DNA of 64,000 nucleotides from Bacteroidota bacterium (GTDB lineage: Bacteria; Bacteroidota; Bacteroidia; Bacteroidales; JAGONC01), in NCBI GenBank assembly GCA_026391695.1, contig JAPLDP010000034.1:17257-81256 (forward strand), in the 5' to 3' direction. The notes under the pieces are model-generated. The model worked only from the letters and a program-made list of their open reading frames with translations, was not told where the DNA came from and did no database searches. Both the position numbers and the translations under genes were made by a program. Of this stretch, positions 26,071 through 35,972 are shown piece by piece (positions within the stretch are counted from its first letter, which is position 1; each line of letters begins with the position of its first letter).

Positions 26071-28335
26071 TTAATTGATACTATCTTGTGATAAACAAAG
26101 ATTAGTATAATGGGGTGTAACTTCAAAATCATAGAATGGGTAATCATATATCGGTAGTCTGATCTCAGTTTCACCAAGAGAATAACCATAGATGTTCTCG
26201 TACTCGTTTAAGTTTTCACCCATTTCATCAAGCTGTTGGAGGTAGTCACTTATTGATTTGGATTCAATGATAATGACCTTTCCCATTTGTTCAATAATAG
26301 GGCTATGGTTTCTGGTATGATCATAGTCAAATTTTAGTATTCTCCTGCCATCATGTGTTATCCCTATAACACGGAAGGTCATGCTTTTTCCAACGCCTGG
26401 AAGATTCAGAACATTTCTGTCAGTAGCAATAAAGGGTAAATCGAATGATGTTCTTATTTCGTTCAGGCTTTTATGAATCCCTGCAGGATCATTTAAAAAT
26501 TCCCCCAACGATTTGACAATGTCATCGGGGAGTTTACCATATACCTTTTCTTCCTGTTGTTCCTGTACAATCCTGGCATTATTGACGAAATTGCTGTAAT
26601 TTTCTGCATATCCTTTAACAGTGAAAGTATAGTAGGGCAGTACACCAATATCATTAAGGATTTTTCTTAACTTAATGGTATGTCCTCTTCGTGAAGTACT
26701 TGCAGTATATACCTGTTGGTTTGTGACATGCCATCCTGCTGATATCAGCTTTCTTATCGCCTCCTTCGACTCTGGAGTGACTTCCATTGGTGATTCAAAA
26801 TGGGTTTGAATAAAGAACTGGCGTATTCCTATTGAAGAGGCTTTGTTACGAAAATCAGAAAGAATTTTGATCAACTTAGGCGTTATGCGTTGAGGCAGGT
26901 AAACAGGCAAACGGGTTCCAAGCCTAATCCTAAGTATTTCAGCATATTTCTCTCCATTTTTCCGATTCTTATTTGCTTTCTTTTTTTGCTCTGCCATTTC
27001 ATAAATTGCATCAAAAATAAGCTTCAATGACATATCGCGGCTCATCAACGCATCACCTCCTGTGATCAGGATATCACGAATCTGAGAATCTGTTTCAAAA
27101 TACTTCAGCAATCGTTTTAATTTTATAGGCCATGTTTCTTTAGGCCGAAGTTCATCCATTTCAAAGTTGAGGTGTCCACTCTGGAAATCATACATACGTT
27201 GGCATGAGGCACACAAACCGCCGCAGGCCCTGCCAATTGTGTCAGGGATCAGGATAGCAACTTCAGGATAACGACGATGTACATTATGATAATCAGGTAG
27301 AAGCCATCCTGCAGCATTAGGTTGATCAGGTCTGACGGTATCCTCCTTCTCCCATGCCACAATCTTTCCGAATTCATTGATTAATTGACGTGTATAAAAT
27401 ACATAACTGCGTATGGCCATGTCTGCTCCAACGGCAAAGTCAGGAGCTTTGACATTTAATAATGAAAGATAATAAGGATTTACAAAGATAGGAATACCTT
27501 TTAGCTCTGCATCCCTGAGGATTGACATAGTTGAGCTATCAAGCGAGTTGTCAAGCATTTCGTTAAGAAGATTTGATGAGCGTATCGCAAAGGATAAATG
27601 AAACTGCCAGTCATTCCACCAATCTAAAACCTTTTCGAACTTTGCCTGGTACGACATTCCATTTTCAAAGATGTACTTCGGGTGAAAAGATAACCCTTTG
27701 TCAACCCTGTCGATAATGATGTTGATTATCCGCTCCCGGTTTTTTAGCCGCATCCTGACAATAGCCGGATGCATACCGGAGGGATAACGTTCCATCCAAT
27801 CCATGACCCGCTTTTTAGAGGGCATGACCCGTATTTTTGTGCCCATAAATTGATGAAACAGCTCGATCATATCTTTAAAAAACGCCGGGGAAGCACCTCC
27901 TGTGCCATCTTTGTAAGCCAGGTAGATGAACTTAAACGGTGTATTTTTTACCTTTAATCCATGAAGATTCAGGTCAACATAAGAATTCCCTGCATGGTCG
28001 AGGTAGTCAAGCAGACGGATAGCCGCTATATCCTGCCAGCCCAGTTTATGATATACGCCAGATAGATTAGCTTTATCTTTATAAATCTGATGAACTATTC
28101 TATTATTTTCGACAGATGATAATACCCATTTTCTTATCCGGTTCCTGAAATCCTCCACATTATCTGTTTCCTCTAAAAATCGTTCTATCAGCGGATTCTC
28201 CTCCAACAATTGTTTCAACAGCCGATGTGCTTTAATACTGATGGAAATCCGGTCTAAGGAATCACTCTCTTCAAATGAATCCCTTACATGGGTGATTCTC
28301 TCTTTCATGTCATTTCTAAAGTTTTCAGGGATCAT
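26071..28335 (-). CDS. KamA-family (lysine 2,3-aminomutase-like) radical SAM protein
   Basis: A 754-residue protein. Radical SAM cysteines C371, C375 and C378 are in GRACGGLCASCQRMY (CX3CX2C), followed by RDILITGGDALM, RIRLGTRLPVYLPQRITPKL and RQFFIQTHFESPMEVTPE, all lysine 2,3-aminomutase-like. NLPGVGKSMTF near residue 640 probably supplies the PLP Lys, in place of the PGGGGK motif of the classic enzyme. The first about 330 residues form an extension absent from the about 415-residue clostridial enzyme. The family uses SAM, a 4Fe-4S cluster and PLP to shift an amino group; the substrate here cannot be read from sequence. Single gene. Confidence 0.8.
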   Translation of the reverse strand: MIPENFRNDMKERITHVRDSFEESDSLDRISISIKAHRLLKQLLEENPLIERFLEETDNVEDFRNRIRKWVLSSVENNRIVHQIYKDKANLSGVYHKLGWQDIAAIRLLDYLDHAGNSYVDLNLHGLKVKNTPFKFIYLAYKDGTGGASPAFFKDMIELFHQFMGTKIRVMPSKKRVMDWMERYPSGMHPAIVRMRLKNRERIINIIIDRVDKGLSFHPKYIFENGMSYQAKFEKVLDWWNDWQFHLSFAIRSSNLLNEMLDNSLDSSTMSILRDAELKGIPIFVNPYYLSLLNVKAPDFAVGADMAIRSYVFYTRQLINEFGKIVAWEKEDTVRPDQPNAAGWLLPDYHNVHRRYPEVAILIPDTIGRACGGLCASCQRMYDFQSGHLNFEMDELRPKETWPIKLKRLLKYFETDSQIRDILITGGDALMSRDMSLKLIFDAIYEMAEQKKKANKNRKNGEKYAEILRIRLGTRLPVYLPQRITPKLIKILSDFRNKASSIGIRQFFIQTHFESPMEVTPESKEAIRKLISAGWHVTNQQVYTASTSRRGHTIKLRKILNDIGVLPYYTFTVKGYAENYSNFVNNARIVQEQQEEKVYGKLPDDIVKSLGEFLNDPAGIHKSLNEIRTSFDLPFIATDRNVLNLPGVGKSMTFRVIGITHDGRRILKFDYDHTRNHSPIIEQMGKVIIIESKSISDYLQQLDEMGENLNEYENIYGYSLGETEIRLPIYDYPFYDFEVTPHYTNLCLSQDSIN

Positions 28336-28363
28336 AGTGATTTCATTATTGTCTCTGTTTAAT

Positions 28364-28382
28364 AAAACGTTTTTTACGTTTT
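28364..28382. other. Small AT-rich hairpin upstream of the KamA-type gene
   Basis: AAAACGT (28364-28370) and ACGTTTT (28376-28382) pair across five T, 29 bases upstream of the start codon. The rest of the gap 28336-28750 is AT-rich and shows no gene or clear promoter. Confidence 0.3.
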
Positions 28383-28750
28383 CTGTTGTTGGTAAAATAC
28401 AATTTTTTTAACAATTTCCCAAATTTTATACTAAACAAAATATATTGAATATTCTGTTAAGTGTCTTGACGTGACGGTGTGAAAATCAGGAATCTTTTTC
28501 AGTTTAGTAAACAGAATTGATTTATCAGATTAGTATCTATTGTTCTGTTTTTTTTAATTTTACAAATCATGATTTATCAGTTGCTTTTCACGATCCCATG
28601 TGTTAAATTTACAGCGAAGAAGTTTGAGATATCATAATAAAAAGATTACCAGGAATTTAAATATTCAGAGTAATTGGGGCATAATTGAGATTGGGATATT
28701 AAAAATTATGATCATTCTGGCTTGACTTTATCAGATAAAGGATGGTAAAA

Positions 28751-30471
28751 CCACTTAACCTGATTAATTCACAAACTATAGTTCATGACCAAAGTTAGGA
28801 TTAAATCTGGCAATAATGCATATTCTATACGCATTTCATTTTGGTTTTTCCTGATTAGTAGGGATTTTCGGAGGTGTAATCAAGTGAGCGTGCATACTTT
28901 TCCCGGTCAGTTTCTGGCTTATAAACTTAGTTTGTGAATATTGCATTGTGGGTCAGCATGTTAAAGAACGACAATCTGTGTTCAATATTTAAACCCGTAT
29001 TACCTCAAACAGCCTGAAACATCTCTCGAATGCCCATTTACTATAAAACTCTGCAGGTAATTCGATTTGTACTTTGGTTTTCAGTATTTTAACCCGGGCT
29101 GCTGCTTTTATCAGTTTGAGCTGTATGGTTTTCATTGTTGCCTTGCAATACTCTGTACCTGTAAGCACCTCTTTTTGAAGGGTGTGGATAAGCACATATG
29201 CGGCAGAGTGCATAAACAAGCGGAATTGGTTGGCCAAAAAACTGCTACATGACATGCGATCGGAAAGTAGGTATGTTTTGTGATCTTTAATACGCAACTC
29301 GGCTGCTCCCCTGGCACAATAGGCATTTTCGTACAGCGCTTTCGTCCTGATACATCGCATGCTACTTGTAATATAGCGGATATTGGTTCCCATACTGTTC
29401 ACTTCAACCTTGACAACTACCCGTTGTGGGTGTTCCCATGTGTTGGCTTGATATTCAAAAGAATGATACCTCTTTATAGGCTTGCCGCAAGAGTTGTATT
29501 CGCGTTGCGCACTTTCAATGGTTATCATAGCGTTTTGGTTCAGCACCGCATTGCCGGCAAGGCCGGTAATAAACTCAACGTTGTTTTCACCCTCTGCCCA
29601 ATCCATAAATTCTTTTGAGCAAAAATGACTGTCGCCACGCAGGATAATGATTGTCTTAGGCCAGTATTGCCGCAGATAATCAATCAGCCTTCGCGTAATA
29701 GCGAACACATTTACACTTTTGCTCCTGCGCCCGGGCTTAAGGATGGTGGTGATCAACTTGCCGGATAATCCCTCGTATATGTGCAGTGGCATATAGCAAT
29801 TGTCGCCATAATATGTGTTGAACAAGGCCAGTTCCTGCTGTCCGTATGTTAATGCGCTTGTGTCATCGCAGTCTAAGATAATTGCTTCGGGTTGGCTTGT
29901 GTAAGAAGCAATAAACTGATCAACAAATGCTTTGGCCATATTGTATAGTTCTTTCCCGCCCAACTGATTCTCAAACCGACTCATCGTGGGTTGGGTTGCA
30001 AGTGATTGCTCCTGCTTTGAACATATTTTCAGAATGCCATCATTTCGCAGGGTGTTACAATCGTTGCCGTCTTCATATCCGGCGGCTATCTGCATGATGC
30101 GTTGTCTGAGCATAGCTTCTATACTATGCTTCACGTATCCCTGGTGACGCTTATCGTTGATACATGCCGCCAGATTGCCAATAAGTCCAATCTGGTTATC
30201 AACCTCATTGAGTAACAACAAGCCTCCATCATTTGAGACCTGCTCAAAATTGAAGCGGACTTCAACTTTCTTCCTGTTAAATTTCGATAGATTAAAAAGG
30301 GAGGGAAGCAAAAAATCTACCGATTTTTGCTTGCCGATTGCTTTTATTGAAGTAATTTTATGCATAGGGGATAGTTGATTGTTTTGCGACTCAAAGATAT
30401 TCATTATCAATGAGATAACAAAAATTATCCCCACTTTTTTTAATTTTGTGAATTATCCAGGTTAAAACTGG
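28751..30471 (-). mobile_element. IS1380-family insertion sequence with imperfect terminal inverted repeats
   Basis: The left end at 28751 reads CCACTTAACCTGATTAATTC and continues ACAAA. The right end, read inward on the minus strand from 30471, is CCAGTTTTAACCTGG then ATAATTCACAAA. Apart from a 2-base gap near the tip they agree over about 21 positions with two mismatches. The element would be about 1.72 kb, normal for IS1380. It holds one transposase and about 210 noncoding bases downstream of it. No convincing target duplication was seen, so the exact ends are uncertain by a few bases. The right end touches the ribosome binding site of the next gene. Confidence 0.75.
28989..30404 (-). CDS. 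IS1380-family transposase
   Basis: A 471-residue DDE-type transposase, start taken at ATG 30404 (MNIFESQNN) although the frame opens at 30434. Family features: NFEQVSNDGGLLLLNEVD, QRIMQIAAGYEDGNDCNTLRND, TQPTMSRFENQ, IILDCDDT, IIILRGDSHFCSKEFMDWAE and the C-terminal YCARGAAELRIKDHKTYLLSDR (final acidic residue region). The frame is intact, so the element may still be active. It is the only gene of the IS. Confidence 0.92.
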   Translation of the reverse strand: MNIFESQNNQLSPMHKITSIKAIGKQKSVDFLLPSLFNLSKFNRKKVEVRFNFEQVSNDGGLLLLNEVDNQIGLIGNLAACINDKRHQGYVKHSIEAMLRQRIMQIAAGYEDGNDCNTLRNDGILKICSKQEQSLATQPTMSRFENQLGGKELYNMAKAFVDQFIASYTSQPEAIILDCDDTSALTYGQQELALFNTYYGDNCYMPLHIYEGLSGKLITTILKPGRRSKSVNVFAITRRLIDYLRQYWPKTIIILRGDSHFCSKEFMDWAEGENNVEFITGLAGNAVLNQNAMITIESAQREYNSCGKPIKRYHSFEYQANTWEHPQRVVVKVEVNSMGTNIRYITSSMRCIRTKALYENAYCARGAAELRIKDHKTYLLSDRMSCSSFLANQFRLFMHSAAYVLIHTLQKEVLTGTEYCKATMKTIQLKLIKAAARVKILKTKVQIELPAEFYSKWAFERCFRLFEVIRV

Positions 30472-30474
30472 AGG
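30470..30474 (+). promoter_or_regulatory. Ribosome binding site GGAGG at the IS1380 junction
   Basis: GGAGG lies six bases before TTG 30481 and directly touches TTG 30475. The spacing favours TTG 30481 as the start. The first two G belong to the inferred right end of the IS, so the signal may have been formed by the insertion. Confidence 0.5.
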
Positions 30475-30480
30475 TTGGTT

Positions 30481-32745
30481 TTGAAACATTTTGAGACAGA
30501 GGTACGACTGGCCCAAAATATGAGCTTAATGGATGCCACCATGATAGGTGTTGGGGCAATGATTGGAGCAGGTATCTTTGTACTGATCGGTATAGCTGCC
30601 GGGGTTGCCGGGCCAGGATTATTACTCACTTTTATCTTAAATGGGATAGTTGCATTACTCACTGCGATGTCTTATGCTGAACTCGGATCTTGCTATCATG
30701 ACGCCGGTGGTGGATATCTATGGGTAAAAGAAGGATTACCCAAATGGAATGGTTTTATTTCTGGATGGATGAGCTGGTTCGCACATGCTGTAGCATGCAG
30801 TCTTTATGCCATCGGTTTTGGAGCTTACTTTGAACATGTTTTACATGAACTTTCTGTAACGCTTCCGCAATGGGGTTTTCTTTCCCCTCAGAAGATTTTA
30901 GCCATGAGTGCGGCATTACTTTTTGGATATATTAATTTCCGCGGTGCGTCAGAAACAGGAAAAATTGGTAATCTGGTGACTATAACCAAAATCATAATCC
31001 TTCTCATTTTTGTAGGATTTGGATTAGAATTGATTCTGCGACAAGGTGACTGGCAGGCGATATTTCACCCTTTTTTGCCACAAGGTGTTGGTGGTGTTTT
31101 TAAGGCTATGGGGCTGACATTCATTGCCTTTCAGGGATTTGAAGTGATTGCCCAGAGTTCGGAGGAGATTAAAAATCCAAAAAAGAATATCCCCAGGGCA
31201 GTCTTTCTTTCATTATTGATCGTGATACCAATTTATTTACTTGTAGCTTTTGTTGCACTGGGCGCAGTTTCTCCCCAGGGCATGGCACCATGGGATTACC
31301 TGGCAAAACAGAAAGAGATTGCCTTGGTTAATGTTGCCCGGAATTTCTTTATTGGTGGAGGTGTGATGATCCTTGTTGGTGGTCTGATCTCCACAATGTC
31401 GGCCCTGAATGCCACCATATACTCCTCATCGCGTGTGGCATTTGCCATGGGCCGTGACCGTAATTTTCCTTCGTTTTTCAGTAAAGTTCATGCTAAAAAT
31501 TTTACGCCTCACTGGAGTATTCTTGTGTCATTGGTAATAATTGTCTTTATGGCAATTTCTTTGCCTATTGAAGTTGTGGCAAGCGCCGCTGATATTATGT
31601 TCCTGTTATTGTTCCTGCAGGTTAACCTGGCTATGATACGTCTGCGTAAACAACGCCCTGACCTGGACAGGGGTTTCAAAGTGCCTTTATTCCCGGTATT
31701 ATCTATAGCAGGTATTCTGATGCTGCTGTTCCTGGCTGTTTATATGTTCAATTATAGTCTGATAGCCTGGATCGTTGCGGGAATATGGATAACCATTGGA
31801 TTTGTTGTATATCGCTTTTACGCTGCACACAGGGAGGTAGAACATATCCGTAAAGTGAATATCCTCGATAGGATACTCAAAAAAGAATACAGCATCCTGG
31901 TCTGTCTGTCGAGTCAGAAAACTTTAAATAGTCTGACAACCATTGCATTTGCATTTGCCAAAAAGTATGATGCCAAAATTATTTTTTTGTATGTGATTGA
32001 ATTGCCTGAGGGAGTGAGGCTTAGTCCTGATCAGACAGAATTGGAACCTGCTAAAAAACTCCTTAATGAAGCAGAACGTATGGCTGAAGAAGCAGGCATA
32101 TTTGCAAAATCCGTCATCAAGATTTCGCACAGGATCTCGCAGGGAATTTTGGATACGGCAGTGGAAGAAAATTGCAATTTCATTTTGACCGGCCGGAAGA
32201 AAAAAACAAGTGTCCCTGAACAGATCTTTTCATTGGTCCTCGACACTGTACTGCAAAAGTCTACAAACGAAGTAGCGGTTATTCATGGAAGTATCATTCC
32301 CGGAAATATCCGCAACATTTTGATCCCTTTTAACGATGACGCACATACTCGACTGGCTCTGGAAATGGCACCTGCATTGGTTGACTATTTCAATGCAAGA
32401 TTAACCATCGCCATTGTTTTTAGTCCTAAAACAACTGCTGCTGAACGTCAGAAGAAAATTGACAGAATTAATGAACTGATAAGGGAGAATAAACTTCAGG
32501 CACAGATTGATGTGATAACGGATGAAGACATTCTGAATGGCATTCTGATAGCAGCCCAGCATACTGATTTGTTGGTAATGGGTGGCAGGACTGGGGTTTT
32601 TATCGAGTTATTTTTTGTCAACTCGCTGATACGGGATATCACTGAACAGGTGCCTTGTCCGGTTCTGTGGCTTAAAGAATATGAGAAAAAAAGATCATTT
32701 ATGAGTTCTCTTTTTATACAACATAAAACAATAGGAGAAACCTGA
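30481..32745 (+). CDS. APC-family amino acid permease with two C-terminal universal stress domains
   Basis: About 754 residues from TTG 30481. The APC transporter core (to about residue 455) starts SLMDATMIGVGAMIGAGIFVLIG, with the substrate-binding GAGIF turn, and has about 12 membrane helices. Other APC features are YAELGSCYHDAGGGYLWVKEGLP and FIAFQGFEVIAQSSEEIKNPKKNIPRA. Two USP-like domains follow: one at about 465-610 (YSILVCLSSQKTLNSL) and one at about 615-735 (NILIPFNDDAHTRLAL, LLVMGGRTG). Permease-USP fusions are known and are thought to link transport to nucleotide or stress sensing; substrate not predictable. The start is non-ATG and lies right at an IS1380 end. One base separates it from the next gene. 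Confidence 0.85.
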   Translation: MKHFETEVRLAQNMSLMDATMIGVGAMIGAGIFVLIGIAAGVAGPGLLLTFILNGIVALLTAMSYAELGSCYHDAGGGYLWVKEGLPKWNGFISGWMSWFAHAVACSLYAIGFGAYFEHVLHELSVTLPQWGFLSPQKILAMSAALLFGYINFRGASETGKIGNLVTITKIIILLIFVGFGLELILRQGDWQAIFHPFLPQGVGGVFKAMGLTFIAFQGFEVIAQSSEEIKNPKKNIPRAVFLSLLIVIPIYLLVAFVALGAVSPQGMAPWDYLAKQKEIALVNVARNFFIGGGVMILVGGLISTMSALNATIYSSSRVAFAMGRDRNFPSFFSKVHAKNFTPHWSILVSLVIIVFMAISLPIEVVASAADIMFLLLFLQVNLAMIRLRKQRPDLDRGFKVPLFPVLSIAGILMLLFLAVYMFNYSLIAWIVAGIWITIGFVVYRFYAAHREVEHIRKVNILDRILKKEYSILVCLSSQKTLNSLTTIAFAFAKKYDAKIIFLYVIELPEGVRLSPDQTELEPAKKLLNEAERMAEEAGIFAKSVIKISHRISQGILDTAVEENCNFILTGRKKKTSVPEQIFSLVLDTVLQKSTNEVAVIHGSIIPGNIRNILIPFNDDAHTRLALEMAPALVDYFNARLTIAIVFSPKTTAAERQKKIDRINELIRENKLQAQIDVITDEDILNGILIAAQHTDLLVMGGRTGVFIELFFVNSLIRDITEQVPCPVLWLKEYEKKRSFMSSLFIQHKTIGET

Positions 32746-32746
32746 T

Positions 32747-33418
32747 ATGAAAGACAGTTTACGTGATCAGTTTTTAGGTTTGACCAATACCTTTATTGAG
32801 TACATGCCGAATTTACTTGGCGGGATTTTATTGGTGATAATAGGTTGGATTCTGGGTTGGATCGTCAAGCGTTTGCTTATACAGCTGGCCATCATATTAA
32901 AGCTGGAGCGTCTATTTATGCGATATCGCTGGGGTAGTGATTTTGTTAAAGCCGATATACGTTATACATTTAATAATTTAATTGGCAATTTTGGTTTTCT
33001 GATTATTTTTTTAATTTTCGTCGATAATGCCATAATTGTTTGGAAGCTGACCATATTGGCAGATCTTCTGAGTAAGGGTATACTTTTTCTACCGAAGATA
33101 TTAATAGCCTTGTTCGTCTTCGGAATCGGCTGGTTTATCGCATCCTGGGCTGCAAGATCAGTTCTTAAGACTTTGCACCGTGAAGCTATCCCACGTTCAT
33201 CTCTTATCTCACGTTTCGTCAAGAGTGTGCTGATTGTGTTTTTTGCTGCGATGGCACTGGTTGTTCTTGATGTGGCTAAAGAAATCGTCATCATTGGATT
33301 CGCCACGATCATCATTACCCTTGGCTGTATAACCATCATTATTGTTACTATTGGTGGTAAAAAATTCATTAAAAATTTTGAAAAGTTTTTGGATGAGGAA
33401 AAGTCCGACAATGTATAA
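32747..33418 (+). CDS. TM-helix-repeat (mechanosensitive-channel-related) membrane protein
   Basis: A 223-residue protein with about five hydrophobic helices. One is near 20-40 (YMPNLLGGILLVIIGWILGWIVKRL) and another near 120-140 (LFLPKILIALFVFGIGWFIASWAARSVL). These repeat the pattern of P, G and aliphatic residues of the conserved TM helix repeat found next to MscS-type channels. No MscS beta domain is present. Three other helices include IVIIGFATIIITLGCITIIIV. It begins one base after the transporter stop, so the two are probably co-transcribed. Function uncertain. Confidence 0.7.
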   Translation: MKDSLRDQFLGLTNTFIEYMPNLLGGILLVIIGWILGWIVKRLLIQLAIILKLERLFMRYRWGSDFVKADIRYTFNNLIGNFGFLIIFLIFVDNAIIVWKLTILADLLSKGILFLPKILIALFVFGIGWFIASWAARSVLKTLHREAIPRSSLISRFVKSVLIVFFAAMALVVLDVAKEIVIIGFATIIITLGCITIIIVTIGGKKFIKNFEKFLDEEKSDNV

Positions 33419-33465
33419 ATTATCAATTTCTCTTTCTAATATGAAACATCAGTCTCTTATAGCTC

Positions 33466-33535
33466 ACGGATGTCATCTCTGGGAGAGATGCCATCCGTTC
33501 CATTCAGGATGACATCTTTCAAAAAGATGGCATCC
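33466..33535. repeat. Two consecutive related hairpins between convergent genes
   Basis: Hairpin 1: ACGGATGTCATCTCT (33466-33480), loop GGG, AGAGATGCCATCCGT (33484-33498), 14 of 15 pairs. Hairpin 2: GGATGACATCTTT (33507-33519), short loop, AAAGATGGCATCC (33523-33535), 12 of 13 pairs. Both share a GGATGnCATCT core. They may end transcription from both sides or be a REP/BIME-like pair; no T-run follows, so a terminator is not certain. Confidence 0.65.
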
Positions 33536-33561
33536 GTGAAAATGATAGTCAGAAGTGTTTC

Positions 33562-35934
33562 TTATTCATATTTAATCACCTCAGCCGGATTTGTCCGCGC
33601 CAGCTTGCTGGTCAGATAGATGACAGTCAACCAGGAAATTAACAGTGTCAATAGTAATGTAACAATGAATATCCAAGGCTGGAATCCTATTCTGAAAGCG
33701 AAGTTCTGCAGCCATTTATTCATTATGATCCACGCCAAAGGCCAGGCTATGATGTTGGCGATAATGACCAGTATGGCAAATTCAACAGAAATTTTCAGTA
33801 CGATAGTGGTGATGCCGGCACCGAAGATTTTTCTCAATCCGATCTCACGGCGGCGGCGCCCTGCCGCAAAAGCCACCAGACCCAGTAATCCCAGACAAGC
33901 GATGAACACAGCCAGCACAGCAAACCAGAATATGGTCTTCCCGAAAAAGTCTTCATTTGAATACCCTTCGCGGATGTAGTCTTCAAGGAGCTGATAATTA
34001 AAGGGTTCAAATGGTGCAACCGACTTCCATTCCTGCTCAAGTGCGCCAATCATTTTTTCTATATCGGTCCCACCGGTCTTGACTACCAGATATTCATAGC
34101 CTGACCAGGGCTCCATGGTGATGATAAGAGGCCCTATAGGTGAGTGTAGTGAGGAGAAGTGAAAATCCCTCACCATGCCAATCACTTTATGAATACCGTC
34201 CCGCATGATATTCTTACCTGTGGGATCATCCCAGTTCAGTTGCCGGGCAAGGGTTTCATTAATGAGGAAGGCCTTTTTATCAGCTTCAGATTCCCTTGAA
34301 AATCCCCTGCCTTTGACAACAGGTATTTCCAGAACATCCAGTAGATTCGCATCCACATCCATCACATGAATCATAATCGGTTCTTTCATTCCTTCAGGGA
34401 GATATCCGTTCATCGTGAGCCCATGTCCCGGCACGCCGGTCGTGGCACCCACATCTATCGCACCGGGTACGGTTCGAAAGGCGTTTTTAACGACCTCATA
34501 TTTTTCCCTGACCTTTTCACTGTATAAAGGGATCAGGATTATATTCTGTTTCTGGAAACCCAAAGGCTTGGTTTTCAGAAACCTGGTCTGGGTGAAGATG
34601 ACTAAAGTGGAAAGGATCAATGCTGATGAAATAATGAACTGGAAAATAACCAACAGGTTCCTTATGACAAGCTTTCCTTTGGCAGAAGTAAAAACACCTT
34701 TTATGATTCTTGTCGGCTGGAACCGGGTCATGTAAAAGGCAGGATAACTGCCGGCAATGACCCCCGTGATCACAATCAGGGCGGCAAGAGAGGGGATGAG
34801 GAATATATTTGATGAATGGAAAAGATCTAATCGGGTATTAGTGAGCATATTGAACCATGGCATTGCGAGATTTACCATGGCCAATGCCAGAATGAATGAC
34901 AGGAAACTGATGACCAATGATTCGCCAAGAAATTGTTTGATGATCTCTGACTTGGTCGCACCAACAACTTTCCGCATCCCCACCTCTTTGGCCCTGTACA
35001 CAGATTGTGCTGTAGACAGATTCATAAAGTTAATGCAGGCTATCAGCAGGATGAACACAGCGATGACGGAAAAAATGATGATAGTCGGCAGATCGCCTTT
35101 GGTGTCGCTGTCATAATCGGCAATTGAAAAAAGGTGCACCTTCGTCAAGGGTTCCAGCATCAGGCTGAGAATAACACCATATTGCTTGTATTTGACATTT
35201 ATATGCCTCTCCATGAAATCCGGAAACCTTGTTGCCAACTGCTCGGTGTTGGCCTGATTATTCAGAGCCACAAACGTATAATAATTCCAACCACCATCCC
35301 AGTCGAGAAACATATCAGGCATTTTATACAGTGTGCTGAAGGCTATCAATGCTTCAAACTGCAGCTGTGAATTGGCAGGTGGATTCTCGATGATGCCGGT
35401 TATCCTGAGCGGATTTTTCCCGTCAAGGGTTACCATTTCATTCAGTGCACCTTTATCTCCAAATATCCTGTGTGCGGTTTCTTGTGTGATAACCAGTGAA
35501 TATGGCTCGGTCAGCGCTGTTTTGGGATTACCTGAGATAAGGTGAAAAGAAAAAACATCAAAAAATGATGAATCGGCATATACAATTCGGGCAATGTCAT
35601 AATTGGTATTCTGTGAAGTAAGATAACCACCTGAAGGACTGGAGAGTCTCACCACATCTTCTACTTCAGGAAGTTCTTCTTTCATCGACGGTCCAATACC
35701 AGCCGTGGCAATGGCGGTTATGTCACTGCTTTCAGCCCTGTCCTGTTTGACCAGGACACGGTATATCCGGTCCTTGTTCTCATGAAAGCGATCATAGGAG
35801 AATTCATTGAAGATATATAAAAGGATAAGGATAGCCGCGGCAATGCCAATGGATAGACCAACAATGTTGATGACTGAGAATAATTTATTTCTCAATAAAT
35901 GGCGAAGGGCAACCTTAAAATAATGGAAAAACAT
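33562..35934 (-). CDS. FtsX-like (MacB-type) ABC transporter permease
   Basis: A 790-residue inner-membrane protein. It opens MFFHYFKVALRHLLRNKLFS followed by a first TM (about 21-43), then a large periplasmic MacB-PCD domain. A central FtsX block (about 285-430) includes LIACINFMNLSTAQSVYRAKEVGMRKVVGATKSEI. A second periplasmic part precedes a C-terminal FtsX block (about 665-790) with GRRRREIGLRKIFGA and ARTNPAEVIKYE. This duplicated FtsX design is typical of Bacteroidota permeases that pair with a separate ATPase, which is not adjacent here. Substrate unknown. Confidence 0.9.
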   Translation of the reverse strand: MFFHYFKVALRHLLRNKLFSVINIVGLSIGIAAAILILLYIFNEFSYDRFHENKDRIYRVLVKQDRAESSDITAIATAGIGPSMKEELPEVEDVVRLSSPSGGYLTSQNTNYDIARIVYADSSFFDVFSFHLISGNPKTALTEPYSLVITQETAHRIFGDKGALNEMVTLDGKNPLRITGIIENPPANSQLQFEALIAFSTLYKMPDMFLDWDGGWNYYTFVALNNQANTEQLATRFPDFMERHINVKYKQYGVILSLMLEPLTKVHLFSIADYDSDTKGDLPTIIIFSVIAVFILLIACINFMNLSTAQSVYRAKEVGMRKVVGATKSEIIKQFLGESLVISFLSFILALAMVNLAMPWFNMLTNTRLDLFHSSNIFLIPSLAALIVITGVIAGSYPAFYMTRFQPTRIIKGVFTSAKGKLVIRNLLVIFQFIISSALILSTLVIFTQTRFLKTKPLGFQKQNIILIPLYSEKVREKYEVVKNAFRTVPGAIDVGATTGVPGHGLTMNGYLPEGMKEPIMIHVMDVDANLLDVLEIPVVKGRGFSRESEADKKAFLINETLARQLNWDDPTGKNIMRDGIHKVIGMVRDFHFSSLHSPIGPLIITMEPWSGYEYLVVKTGGTDIEKMIGALEQEWKSVAPFEPFNYQLLEDYIREGYSNEDFFGKTIFWFAVLAVFIACLGLLGLVAFAAGRRRREIGLRKIFGAGITTIVLKISVEFAILVIIANIIAWPLAWIIMNKWLQNFAFRIGFQPWIFIVTLLLTLLISWLTVIYLTSKLARTNPAEVIKYE

Positions 35935-35972
35935 TATAATTTTTCATTTTTCATTCTTCATTTCCCTCCCTC

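Noticed and set aside
28751..30471. Target-site duplication of the IS1380 element
   Set aside because: The bases on either side of the inferred ends do not match, so no duplication is claimed.
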